Origin: Candidatus Arcticimaribacter sp. UBA7428
Lineage (GTDB): Bacteria; Bacteroidota; Bacteroidia; Flavobacteriales; Flavobacteriaceae
Assembly (NCBI GenBank): GCA_002477625.1
Contig: DLQQ01000060.1
Coordinates: 1 to 12,780 of the forward strand
Length of the DNA: 12,780 bases
Direction of reading: 5' to 3'
Program-made: the position numbers and the translations under genes
Shown here: one piece after another, positions 6,884 through 12,780 of the stretch
Numbering within the stretch: the first letter of the stretch is position 1
Layout: every line of letters starts with the position of its first letter
Notes under the pieces: model-generated
Seen by the model: the letters and a program-made list of their open reading frames with translations, nothing else
Databases searched by the model: none
Told to the model about the DNA's origin: nothing

Positions 6884-7366
6884 TTATTTAAAAATATCCT
6901 TCAAAACAACAAAAACACCCAAGACATAACTCAAGGTCATTAAGGTCCCAGAAAAAATCACAACATAAGAAAAGAATGAATAGCCTAGCCACAACATATA
7001 AATTCCACCGAAAGTAAGCAGGACGGAAACAAAAGGCTCAATCGTTAAAAATGTCTTGAATTTGACGGATTGCTCTGTTCCCCAAACGAGAATTCCCAAC
7101 ATGAAAAAAATAAAGGAAATAGACAGTATGTGCGTATGAATGATGGTCAACATTTCCCGCTTCCCTTTTTTAAACTTCATGGTTTCTGCCTCAGGTACAT
7201 CTTCATTACCGTTGTAATTTTCTATAACGCCCTGTGGAGTGGTGCTCTCAGTTTGTCTAACAAAATTAAGTCCTGAGAAATAACCAACAGATAAGGCAAC
7301 TAAAAACGCAAACAAAAACATTTTGACGGGCTTTGGAAGTGTTGCGATATAGTTTGGAAACGTCAT
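6884..7366 (-). CDS. Four-helix membrane protein with HxH motif, partner of the FMN-binding protein
   Basis: A 160-aa inner-membrane protein I cannot assign to a named family. Predicted helices are about 14-32, 73-95, 104-126 and 129-157. An extracytoplasmic loop of about 40 residues separates helices 1 and 2, carries acidic residues, and ends in basic KFKKGKRE. Helix 2 begins IIHTHILS, so H77 and H79 lie at a membrane edge, where His residues often ligate heme or face a quinone. The ATG starts at the base after the stop of the FMN-binding gene, so the two are translationally coupled. A plausible role is passing electrons between the quinone pool and the flavin protein, or anchoring it. This is inference: no cytochrome motif is certain and no single-helix CxxCH is present. 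Confidence 0.7.
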   Translation of the reverse strand: MTFPNYIATLPKPVKMFLFAFLVALSVGYFSGLNFVRQTESTTPQGVIENYNGNEDVPEAETMKFKKGKREMLTIIHTHILSISFIFFMLGILVWGTEQSVKFKTFLTIEPFVSVLLTFGGIYMLWLGYSFFSYVVIFSGTLMTLSYVLGVFVVLKDIFK

Positions 7367-7903
7367 TTATGAGGAAGTTTCTTGATTAAACTCTTTTAAG
7401 GAATACAGAAAGTGGTTGATGGATGCTGTCATCGATTTAACAGAGATCGTAGCTCCAGAAATTGCAGTGATTTCTTTTCCATAACCCAGGATAGAATCCC
7501 TATTCTTCGATATGAACTGAGATAACCAACGTTTACTTCCAATTTCTCCTCCATAATCCTCTCGATAAACCAATACTTTCGCTTTTAAAATTACAAGGTC
7601 TTTATCGAGTAATACGAGGTACTCAAAACTGTCTGTTTTACTGGGAGCAGTTCCAATAAAGGCATAACCTTGGAGCACATCTTGTACGTGTATCTCTTGA
7701 AAGGAGCTGGCTTGTAGGAAATTATTAGCTGGAATTTGAAAAGGATTTTCTTCTAAATTGAAGGCTTCAACTTTAAAAACATTCTTGATTTCTTTCTGTA
7801 CTTTTTTCTGAATTCTTTTGGAAACGGCTTCACTGTGAGACAGGTGCGAAGCACTCATTAAAAAAGTAACGGATAGACTCAAAAATGATAGAAAACGGAT
7901 CAT
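7367..7903 (-). CDS. Exported FMN-binding domain protein (NqrC/RnfG-type flavinylation site)
   Basis: A 178-aa protein with a Sec-type signal peptide (hydrophobic FLSFLSLSVTFLM, then SASHLSHSEA) and no lipobox, so probably periplasmic. The FMN_bind domain spans about 75-170. It has VYREDYGGEIG (112-122) and the flavinylation motif SGATIS (149-154). In NqrC and RnfG the Thr of SGAT, here T152, is joined through phosphodiester to FMN by ApbE. No apbE lies in the window. Residues 28-45 are lysine-rich. The gene has its own strong promoter (7909-7940) and operator-like palindrome (7941-7965), and is followed without a gap by the 4-helix membrane gene. A one-electron carrier role in the envelope is well founded from the family. 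Donor and acceptor are unknown. Confidence 0.85.
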   Translation of the reverse strand: MIRFLSFLSLSVTFLMSASHLSHSEAVSKRIQKKVQKEIKNVFKVEAFNLEENPFQIPANNFLQASSFQEIHVQDVLQGYAFIGTAPSKTDSFEYLVLLDKDLVILKAKVLVYREDYGGEIGSKRWLSQFISKNRDSILGYGKEITAISGATISVKSMTASINHFLYSLKEFNQETSS

Positions 7904-7908
7904 GACTG

Positions 7909-7940
7909 CAAATATATTTTAGTTCTTTCTAAGGAACAAT
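7909..7940 (-). promoter_or_regulatory. Bacteroidota promoter of the FMN-binding gene
   Basis: Read on the minus strand: ATTG (-33, plus 7937-7940), a 20-nt spacer, then TATATTTG (-7, plus 7909-7916), an exact match to TAnnTTTG. The -7 box ends only 5 nt before the ATG at 7903, so transcription should begin at or next to the start codon and the mRNA may be leaderless. Confidence 0.7.
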
Positions 7941-7965
7941 TTTATTTAGATTAATTTTAAATAAA
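7941..7965. promoter_or_regulatory. 25-bp palindromic operator, copy 1 (FMN-binding gene)
   Basis: Arms TTTATTTAGATT and ATTTTAAATAAA flank a central A at 7953, with 10 of 12 pairs matching. It directly abuts the -33 element of the FMN-binding gene promoter. It starts 25 nt from the upstream end of the -7 box, the same distance as copy 2 at the porin promoter. It differs from copy 2 at one base of 25. Position just upstream of -33 fits an activator or a repressor touching the promoter edge. The regulator is unknown; AT-rich palindromes of this kind recall metal-responsive Fur or DtxR-type sites, but I cannot assign it. Confidence 0.7.
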
Positions 7966-7967
7966 CT

Positions 7968-9149
7968 TTAAAACCAAACTCCAACTCCCATATTGAACTG
8001 CCCATATGTGGAGTCTGAAAGGCCGGTTGATTTCCATTGATAATCTACTTTAAAAACAGATCCAGGAGATAAATGATAGGATAATCCCGTAGTCCATTCT
8101 TTTCTGTGAAAGGCTGGATTTTGGACCAAAGCACCTGCTGTTGCAGCATGTGTGTTAAAGTCTTCATAACGAACAAAGCCGTCTAAACGCTGTACATTTG
8201 AAGAAGGGAGTAAATTATAAGCAACTTCAAGATAATATCCAGAAATTTCTTCCCCAAGATCTTTGCCTGTTAAGCTGTTGTATTGATCTGAATCCGCAAG
8301 CTTAGCATGAATGTATTGACCTCGGGTAGAAAACTTTCTCAATCGATAACGAGCATCTAGCCCGATCATCGAAACCCCTACCGTGCTTCCAAGTATGCCT
8401 GCTTGATCGTCTGCAGCCTGTGTTCTTCCAAAGTATCCGGAAAGCCCAAGACGGAGTCCTGGAATCCCATAGTAATCCACTTTTGAAGAAAAATTAAATT
8501 GATCCACAGTAGACTCTGCTCCTTTTTGACGACCACTTCTTAGACCATTACTTCCTTTTAATTTACCCTCAGTTCCATCGTGTGACAAAAATCCATTGAA
8601 AATATAAGCTTGATAACGCAAACCTAAGGCATCCCATCGACCCGAAGCTCCAATCCCAATCTCTCTCCAAGTCGTTGGTACGATTGCATTGTCAAGACTT
8701 GGGCGCTCAACACCATTGAAGGTTGTAGGCTCATGAAATTCATTTATAATTCCCATAGGGACAAGCATTAATCCAGCTCTAAGGTTTAGCCCTTCGGTAA
8801 GGTTGTAATTAATAAAAGCTTGCTCTACATATACTTCTTTTACGTGCTCAAATTCAATTTCTGTGATGAACTGAACACGTTCGTCAAATTTATAACCAAA
8901 TAAAAGCACCAATCGCTGTACATCTAATTCTCCGTTTGCATTATCGGGTTGATTGTACAAAATTTCGCCATAACCTCCTAGGGTAACCCCCTGAGGAATT
9001 GCATCAAGATTGGACATGATTCTTTGATAACCGTTAATCTGAATCGGAGTCTTTGAAATACTATCTTGTTGTGTAATCTGAGGTTGGATTTGTTGTGCAA
9101 AACCAAAGGAAGAAAATAACGTTATTACTGTTATTAAGAATTCTCTCAT
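7968..9149 (-). CDS. OprO/OprP-like outer-membrane porin
   Basis: A 393-aa beta-barrel protein. A signal peptide (FLITVITLFSSFGFAQ, about residues 4-19) is followed by a short linker, then GGYGEILYNQ, the usual barrel entry. Many alternating strands follow (ITEIEFEHVKEVYVEQAFIN, LNLRAGLMLVPMG, LRLGLSGYFG). The C-terminal strand ends MGVGVWF with the terminal Phe needed for barrel insertion. Length and pattern fit the phosphate-selective porin O/P family; selectivity cannot be read, and phosphate is not implied. It lies between the HMG-CoA lyase and the FMN-binding gene, has its own excellent promoter (9183-9213), and shares an operator with the FMN-binding gene. That links it to the redox pair, perhaps as a channel for a small electron shuttle, metal complex or substrate. 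Confidence 0.85.
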   Translation of the reverse strand: MREFLITVITLFSSFGFAQQIQPQITQQDSISKTPIQINGYQRIMSNLDAIPQGVTLGGYGEILYNQPDNANGELDVQRLVLLFGYKFDERVQFITEIEFEHVKEVYVEQAFINYNLTEGLNLRAGLMLVPMGIINEFHEPTTFNGVERPSLDNAIVPTTWREIGIGASGRWDALGLRYQAYIFNGFLSHDGTEGKLKGSNGLRSGRQKGAESTVDQFNFSSKVDYYGIPGLRLGLSGYFGRTQAADDQAGILGSTVGVSMIGLDARYRLRKFSTRGQYIHAKLADSDQYNSLTGKDLGEEISGYYLEVAYNLLPSSNVQRLDGFVRYEDFNTHAATAGALVQNPAFHRKEWTTGLSYHLSPGSVFKVDYQWKSTGLSDSTYGQFNMGVGVWF

Positions 9150-9153
9150 TATG

Positions 9154-9178
9154 CTTATTTAGATTGATTAAAAATAAT
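9154..9178. promoter_or_regulatory. Degenerate third copy of the palindrome, over the porin start site
   Basis: It matches copy 1 at 20 of 25 positions. The left arm is nearly intact (TTATTTAGATT) and the right arm diverged (ATTAAAAATAA). It lies between the porin -7 box and the ATG and covers the expected transcription start near 9177, a position typical of repression. It could also be an unrelated AT-rich leader. Confidence 0.45.
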
Positions 9179-9182
9179 AATG

Positions 9183-9213
9183 CAAATATATAATGCAGAG
9201 AACAAATCACAAA
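9183..9213 (-). promoter_or_regulatory. Consensus Bacteroidota promoter of the porin gene
   Basis: On the minus strand: TTTG (plus 9210-9213), exactly 19 nt, then TATATTTG (plus 9183-9190), a full match to the -33/-7 consensus of the Bacteroidota primary sigma factor. Predicted start is near 9177, giving a leader of about 27 nt. Flanked by palindrome copies on both sides. Confidence 0.8.
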
Positions 9214-9214
9214 G

Positions 9215-9239
9215 TTTATTTAGATTAAATTTAAATAAA
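9215..9239. promoter_or_regulatory. 25-bp palindromic operator, copy 2 (porin gene)
   Basis: Arms TTTATTTAGATT and AATTTAAATAAA flank a central A at 9227, with 11 of 12 pairs matching. Only 1 nt separates it from the porin -33 element, and it starts 25 nt from the upstream end of the -7 box as in copy 1. Its last 9 bases overlap the 3' end of the HMG-CoA lyase gene and include that gene's stop codon. Confidence 0.72.
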
Positions 9240-10085
9240 GATATTAAGTGCTTGATTATAAGCGTACTCAAATTGAATTGGGTTGATATTCAGTGGTGTT
9301 TTTTGCTGATTGAAGAATGAAAGTAGTTTTTCTGTGGGTAGGTTTCCAGTCAAATCATCGGCAGCCATAGGACAACCGCCAAATCCTTTTATTGCTCCAT
9401 CAAATCGAATGCAACCAGCATCATAAGCTGCCTTAATTTTATTAAAAGCATTCTGGGGCTGGGTGTGAAAATGAGCGCCAATTTCAATTGCTGGATACTG
9501 CACAATTGACGCTTTGAATATTTGACTGATGTCTTCTGCTTTTGCAGTTCCTACGGTATCGGAAAGTGAAATGATTTGTACTCCTTTCGCAACCAAAAGA
9601 TCAATCCAATTCATTACAATGGGAACTGACCACGGGTCTCCGTAGGGATTTCCAAAACCCATGGATAAATAAACCACCAGCTTTTTTCCAGAATCTGCAC
9701 AAAGCTTTAGCAGTTCATCCAACAACACAAGTGCTTCTTCTTGTGTTTTATGGGTATTACGCATTTGAAAATTTTCTGAAACTGAAAGTGGAAAACCTAT
9801 GTATGAAATTGACTTGAACTTAACGGCCTCCAGAGCTCCTCTAAGGTTAGCAACAATAACCAATAATTCTGATTTACTCTCTGCTGTATCGATATTACGA
9901 AGCACCTCAGCGGTATCTCGCATTTGAGGGATTGCTTTAGGTGACACAAAACTACCAACATCGATAACGTCAAAACCAACTGCCAATAGGGATTGTACAT
10001 AGTTGATTTTTGCCTCCGTAGGTATCCACTTTTTAATACCTTGCATAGCATCTCGGGGACATTCAATAAGAACAGGCCTTTTCAT
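9231..10085 (-). CDS. HMG-CoA lyase family protein (flavobacterial ECPRDAMQG type)
   Basis: A 284-aa TIM-barrel lyase of the HMG-CoA lyase/DRE family, expected to cleave 3-hydroxy-3-methylglutaryl-CoA to acetoacetate and acetyl-CoA in leucine breakdown. Visible are ECPRDAMQG (8-16, with catalytic-type R11 and metal-binding D12), SFVSPKAIPQMRD (45-57), the metal histidines HFH (205-207) and GFGGCPMAADDLTGN, whose Cys238 matches the loop cysteine of HMG-CoA lyase. Departures from the human type: VEVT is VIDVG here (Asp42 where Glu is usual), and HxHDT is HFHTQ. I believe this pattern is common in flavobacterial homologues. It starts 21 nt after the LysE-type gene and probably shares its transcript. 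No other leucine pathway genes are near. Confidence 0.85.
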   Translation of the reverse strand: MKRPVLIECPRDAMQGIKKWIPTEAKINYVQSLLAVGFDVIDVGSFVSPKAIPQMRDTAEVLRNIDTAESKSELLVIVANLRGALEAVKFKSISYIGFPLSVSENFQMRNTHKTQEEALVLLDELLKLCADSGKKLVVYLSMGFGNPYGDPWSVPIVMNWIDLLVAKGVQIISLSDTVGTAKAEDISQIFKASIVQYPAIEIGAHFHTQPQNAFNKIKAAYDAGCIRFDGAIKGFGGCPMAADDLTGNLPTEKLLSFFNQQKTPLNINPIQFEYAYNQALNIFI

Positions 10086-10106
10086 TGGATAAAGATACGT
10101 TTTTGT

Positions 10107-10715
10107 CTAGAATAGAAGGTAAATCGCAATGCCCATCAAAAGGATTCCTTGGCCGAAATTCATCCAATATATTGTTTTAGAATCACGTACTATTGGAGCA
10201 ATAAGCGAAGCGGCTGCTATGGAAACGAATGTGAAAACTACAATTGCTTGGAGTATAAACAGCCCCCCTAAAATTGCGTATTGAGTACTATGAGCAAGTG
10301 TCTCGTGAAATAAAAACCCAGGAAAGAAAAGCCAAAAAAACAAGCTGACTTTAGGGTTTAATAGATTCATTAAAAGTCCTTTTTTAAAAACAGAAAAAGG
10401 TTTTTTTTCGATTAAAGGGGCTTGATGGACTTCTATTTTTAAATTCCTGAAGGTTTGAATCGCGAGGTGTATAAAATAGAGTGCTCCGCAAATTTTAAGT
10501 AGAACAATCAAATTGGGATATAAAGCAATAAACTGGCCCCAGCCCAAAACAAGAACCAAGGTGTGAAAGGGTAAACCACAAACCAATCCTGCGGCTAGTA
10601 TCAAGGCAGACTTTGACCCTTTGGTTAAACTTTCACTAAACACCAAAAGAATGTCTGGCCCCGGCGCAAGGGTCAGCATCAGGGATGCCAATAAAAAAGA
10701 AAAAATTTCTTCCAT
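10107..10715 (-). CDS. LysE/RhtB-family amino acid exporter
   Basis: A 202-aa inner-membrane transporter with about six hydrophobic helices. The LysE-family signature LAPGPD (16-21) lies in helix 1, and NLLNPK, another conserved stretch, lies in the central region before helix 4. Family members export amino acids or related small molecules by proton antiport. The substrate cannot be told here. ATG 10715 gives the standard N-terminus; an in-frame TTG at 10778 would add 21 polar residues unlike the family. Located upstream of the HMG-CoA lyase on the same strand and divergent from the DUF3050 gene. Confidence 0.9.
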   Translation of the reverse strand: MEEIFSFLLASLMLTLAPGPDILLVFSESLTKGSKSALILAAGLVCGLPFHTLVLVLGWGQFIALYPNLIVLLKICGALYFIHLAIQTFRNLKIEVHQAPLIEKKPFSVFKKGLLMNLLNPKVSLFFWLFFPGFLFHETLAHSTQYAILGGLFILQAIVVFTFVSIAAASLIAPIVRDSKTIYWMNFGQGILLMGIAIYLLF

Positions 10716-10742
10716 AATAATTGAATTCAAAGTTCGAAAATT

Positions 10743-10773
10743 TTTTCCAATAAAAGGATTACTACTATCTTTG
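10743..10773 (+). promoter_or_regulatory. Promoter of the DUF3050 operon
   Basis: TTTT (10743-10746) as a partial -33, a 19-nt spacer, and TATCTTTG (10766-10773), an exact TAnnTTTG. Start would be near 10779, giving a leader of about 17 nt before ATG 10796. Confidence 0.55.
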
Positions 10774-10775
10774 CT

Positions 10776-10783
10776 CAAAATTA
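10776..10783 (-). promoter_or_regulatory. Candidate -7 box of the LysE/HMG-CoA lyase operon
   Basis: TAATTTTG on the minus strand, an exact TAnnTTTG, about 60 nt upstream of the LysE-type ATG. It lies only 2 nt from the opposing -7 box of the DUF3050 promoter, so the two polymerases would compete. The only TTG upstream is at 17 nt spacing. Confidence 0.35.
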
Positions 10784-10795
10784 TAGAAGAGCATA

Positions 10796-11569
10796 ATGAT
10801 CAACCGAATTGAAAATGAAATTGAGACTCTAAAGGTACAGTTAATCAACCATCCTTTATACAAAATGATGAAAAGCCAGGAAGACCTTCAAGTCTTTATG
10901 GAACACCATGTATACGCCGTTTGGGATTTTATGTCTTTAGTCAAAAAGCTACAAGTAGATCTTACAACAACTACCCTACCTTGGGTGCCGCATACCATGC
11001 CATCAGCAGGACGACTGATCAATGAAATTGTATGGGGCGAGGAAACGGATATCAACAAAGATGGTGTCCCTATGAGTCATTTTGAAATGTATCTCGAGTC
11101 CATGGAACAAGTTGGTGCATCGACCAGCGCAATGAACCATTTCTTGAGTACACTTTCTGAATCTTCATCCATTCAGCAACACATCGCATCGGCAGAACTT
11201 CCAAACTACATTAAAGAATTTTTAAAATTCACCTTCGAAGTAATTGAATCCAATAAAACCCATGTTGTTGCTGCTGTTTTTACTTTTGGTAGGGAAGATT
11301 TAATTCCCGACATGTTCATTGAAATGATCAAAAACATTGATAACGATTCGGATCTTGATTTAAGTCATTTGATTTATTACCTTGAGCGACATATAGAAGT
11401 CGATTCTGGAGAACATGGGCCTATGGCTTTGAAGATGATTCAAGAATTGTGTGAAGATGAGCCCGTAAAATGGGAAGAGGCCCTTGTAGCTTCCAAAACT
11501 GCACTAAACCATAGGATTGCTTTATGGAACGGCATTGCTGAATTAATTTTAAAACCAATAACCAATTGA
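10796..11569 (+). CDS. DUF3050 family protein, probable heme-oxygenase-fold metalloprotein
   Basis: A 257-aa, largely helical cytosolic protein with no signal peptide. I recognise the DUF3050 pattern: INHPLY (17-22), FMEHHVYAVWDFMSLVKKLQ (34-53), NEIVWGEETD (76-85), a KTHVVAAVFTFGRED segment, and RHIEVDSGEHGP (198-209). The conserved His, Glu and Asp residues spread over several helices (H37/H38, E77, E82/E83, H199, D203, H207) resemble those of heme-oxygenase-like di-iron oxygenases. A metal-dependent oxidase role is possible but unproven. Start at ATG 10796 follows a good promoter. The stop is 4 nt from the next ATG, so it is co-transcribed with the M28 peptidase. Confidence 0.8.
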   Translation: MINRIENEIETLKVQLINHPLYKMMKSQEDLQVFMEHHVYAVWDFMSLVKKLQVDLTTTTLPWVPHTMPSAGRLINEIVWGEETDINKDGVPMSHFEMYLESMEQVGASTSAMNHFLSTLSESSSIQQHIASAELPNYIKEFLKFTFEVIESNKTHVVAAVFTFGREDLIPDMFIEMIKNIDNDSDLDLSHLIYYLERHIEVDSGEHGPMALKMIQELCEDEPVKWEEALVASKTALNHRIALWNGIAELILKPITN

Positions 11570-11573
11570 TACT

Positions 11574-12557
11574 ATGAAAAAAATTAATCTGCTAGCATTT
11601 CTCCTATGTACCAGCATAGGGTTTGCACAAACACCTACATCGGATGCATATGCTTCGACCATTGAATCCGAAGATTTAAGACAATTATTATACGTTTATG
11701 CTTCCGACTTTTTTCAGGGAAGAGAAACAGGAACCCTAGGTCAGAAAAGAGCCGTTACCTTTTTGAAGGAGTTTTATGAATCTCGAGGAATTCAAGCAGC
11801 TGCTGGAAGTGAAGATTACTTTCAGAAAATGACCTTGAATATCAAAGGAGAAGAAATTGATACCGAAAATGTTGTAGCGATTATTGAGGGCTCAGAAAAA
11901 CCAGAAGAGTATCTTGTTATTTCTTCTCACCTCGATCATATCGGGGCACACGAAGGAGAGATCAACAACGGTGCTGATGATGATGGCTCTGGAACAGTAA
12001 CCCTCCTCGAAATCGCTGAAGCGTTTCAAAAAGCTGTTGCAGATGGAAAAGGGCCAAAAAGATCCGTTATTTTTCTGCATGTTACTGGTGAAGAAAAAGG
12101 ACTTTTAGGGTCAGCCTATTATGCAAACAATCCGCTCTATCCTTTGGCCAATACTATTGCGAATTTAAATATCGATATGGTGGGTCGCACAGATCCAAAA
12201 CGCGTAAGCAACAACCCCAACTACATCTATTTGATCGGTTCTGATCGTTTGAGTACAGAACTGCATGAAATTTCTGAACAAGTAAATAAGGTAACTGTAA
12301 ACATTGATTTAGATTACACCTACAATGCACACGATGATCCAAATCGTTTTTACTTCAGAAGTGATCATTACAATTTTGCCAAAAATAATATTCCCGTTAT
12401 CTTTTATTTCAACGGTACACACGATGATTATCACAAACCAACCGATACCGTTGAAAAAATTGAATTTGATTTGATGGAAACCAGAGCGCGATTAATTTTC
12501 GCTACAGCTTGGGAGCTGGCCAACAGAGCGGAACGCATAAAACTTATTGAGGAATAA
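11574..12557 (+). CDS. Exported M28-family zinc aminopeptidase
   Basis: A 327-aa secreted or periplasmic di-zinc peptidase. The signal peptide (KKINLLAFLLCTSIGFAQ, cleavage near residue 18) is followed by a short pro-region and the M28 fold. Zinc and catalytic residues are all visible: H119 and D121 in SSHLDHIG, D136 in NGADDDGSG, E173 (general base) and E174 (zinc) in GEEKGLLGS, D201 in NIDMVGR, and H287 in DYHKPTDT. No PA domain insert is present, and no T9SS sorting domain follows, so it is probably periplasmic or a lipid-free soluble enzyme. Likely removes N-terminal residues from peptides. Second gene of the DUF3050 operon; the next gene begins 23 nt later. Confidence 0.93.
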   Translation: MKKINLLAFLLCTSIGFAQTPTSDAYASTIESEDLRQLLYVYASDFFQGRETGTLGQKRAVTFLKEFYESRGIQAAAGSEDYFQKMTLNIKGEEIDTENVVAIIEGSEKPEEYLVISSHLDHIGAHEGEINNGADDDGSGTVTLLEIAEAFQKAVADGKGPKRSVIFLHVTGEEKGLLGSAYYANNPLYPLANTIANLNIDMVGRTDPKRVSNNPNYIYLIGSDRLSTELHEISEQVNKVTVNIDLDYTYNAHDDPNRFYFRSDHYNFAKNNIPVIFYFNGTHDDYHKPTDTVEKIEFDLMETRARLIFATAWELANRAERIKLIEE

Positions 12558-12580
12558 TCTATTCCTGCTAAACTATATTC

Positions 12581-12780
12581 ATGAAATATTATTTCCTCCT
12601 GCCTTTGTGCCTGGTTTGTTTGCTTAGTTTTGGGCAAGAAATAGACAATACAACGGACACTTTTGAGATCGAAGATTTTCAAGAAACAGATTCTATTGAA
12701 ATCTATAAAGTAAAAAGACTTTCCTTTGGAATAAAATTAGGAATTCCGAACGTTGCGGGTTTATCTTTAGAAGGTATTAC
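12581..12780 (+). CDS. Predicted outer-membrane beta-barrel protein, N-terminal fragment
   Basis: An open frame of 66 codons running off the window end. It has a signal peptide (hydrophobic FLLPLCLVCLLSFGQ, ending at residue 19), then an acidic linker rich in D, E and T (about 20-42). Next comes KRLSFGIKLGIPNVAGLSLEG, the start of a typical barrel, reminiscent of flavobacterial porin-family proteins whose first strand reads FGIKxGxN. It follows the M28 gene by 23 nt and is probably the third gene of that operon. The specific family cannot be told from this part. Confidence 0.7.
   Translation, partial: MKYYFLLPLCLVCLLSFGQEIDNTTDTFEIEDFQETDSIEIYKVKRLSFGIKLGIPNVAGLSLEGI

Noticed and set aside
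9797..10066. Second minus-strand frame inside the HMG-CoA lyase
   Set aside because: Overlaps the lyase entirely and has no recognisable domain.
12431..12682. Minus-strand frame across the M28 end and the next gene start
   Set aside because: Covers the M28 C-terminus and a clear signal peptide on the other strand; no family features.

Overview
The window looks like chromosomal DNA of a marine-type Flavobacteriaceae (Bacteroidota). The evidence is the AT-rich composition, Bacteroidota-type promoters (TTTG, about 19 nt, then TAnnTTTG), a type IX secretion (T9SS) sorting-domain protein, a flavobacterial-style HMG-CoA lyase, and few obvious Shine-Dalgarno sites. No insertion sequence, phage gene, CRISPR array or integrase was seen.

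Layout. Positions 1-147 hold the 3' part of a tRNA-Lys(TTT) and a complete tRNA-Leu(GAG). Positions 230-2522 are a small carotenoid locus: a CarH/LitR-like MerR regulator with a B12-binding domain, then crtB (phytoene synthase) and crtZ (carotene hydroxylase), with a dyad-symmetric operator candidate in front of crtB. Phytoene desaturase (crtI) and lycopene cyclase (crtY) are absent from this locus. Convergent to it at 2530-4801 is an envelope-folding pair: a SurA-like two-parvulin isomerase and an upstream lipoprotein related to the SurA N-terminal region. A lone 110-aa secreted protein made almost entirely of a T9SS-type sorting domain lies at 4975-5307, followed by guaB (IMP dehydrogenase) on the minus strand.

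Positions 6884-9239 are the most interesting part. On the minus strand lie a 4-helix membrane protein with an HxH motif, an exported FMN-binding protein with an intact flavinylation motif (SGATIS), and an OprO/P-like outer-membrane porin. The porin and the FMN-binding gene each have their own well-formed Bacteroidota promoter. Immediately upstream of each -33 element is a nearly identical 25-bp palindrome (24 of 25 bases the same), starting exactly 25 nt from the upstream end of the -7 box in both cases. A third, degenerate copy covers the predicted porin transcription start. This looks like a co-regulated envelope flavin electron-transfer module with its own outer-membrane channel. Its substrate and regulator are not identifiable from the sequence.

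Further right are an HMG-CoA lyase and a LysE-family exporter (minus strand, probably one operon). Divergent from them is an operon of a DUF3050 (heme-oxygenase-fold) protein, an exported M28 zinc aminopeptidase and the 5' end of a predicted outer-membrane barrel protein that runs off the window.
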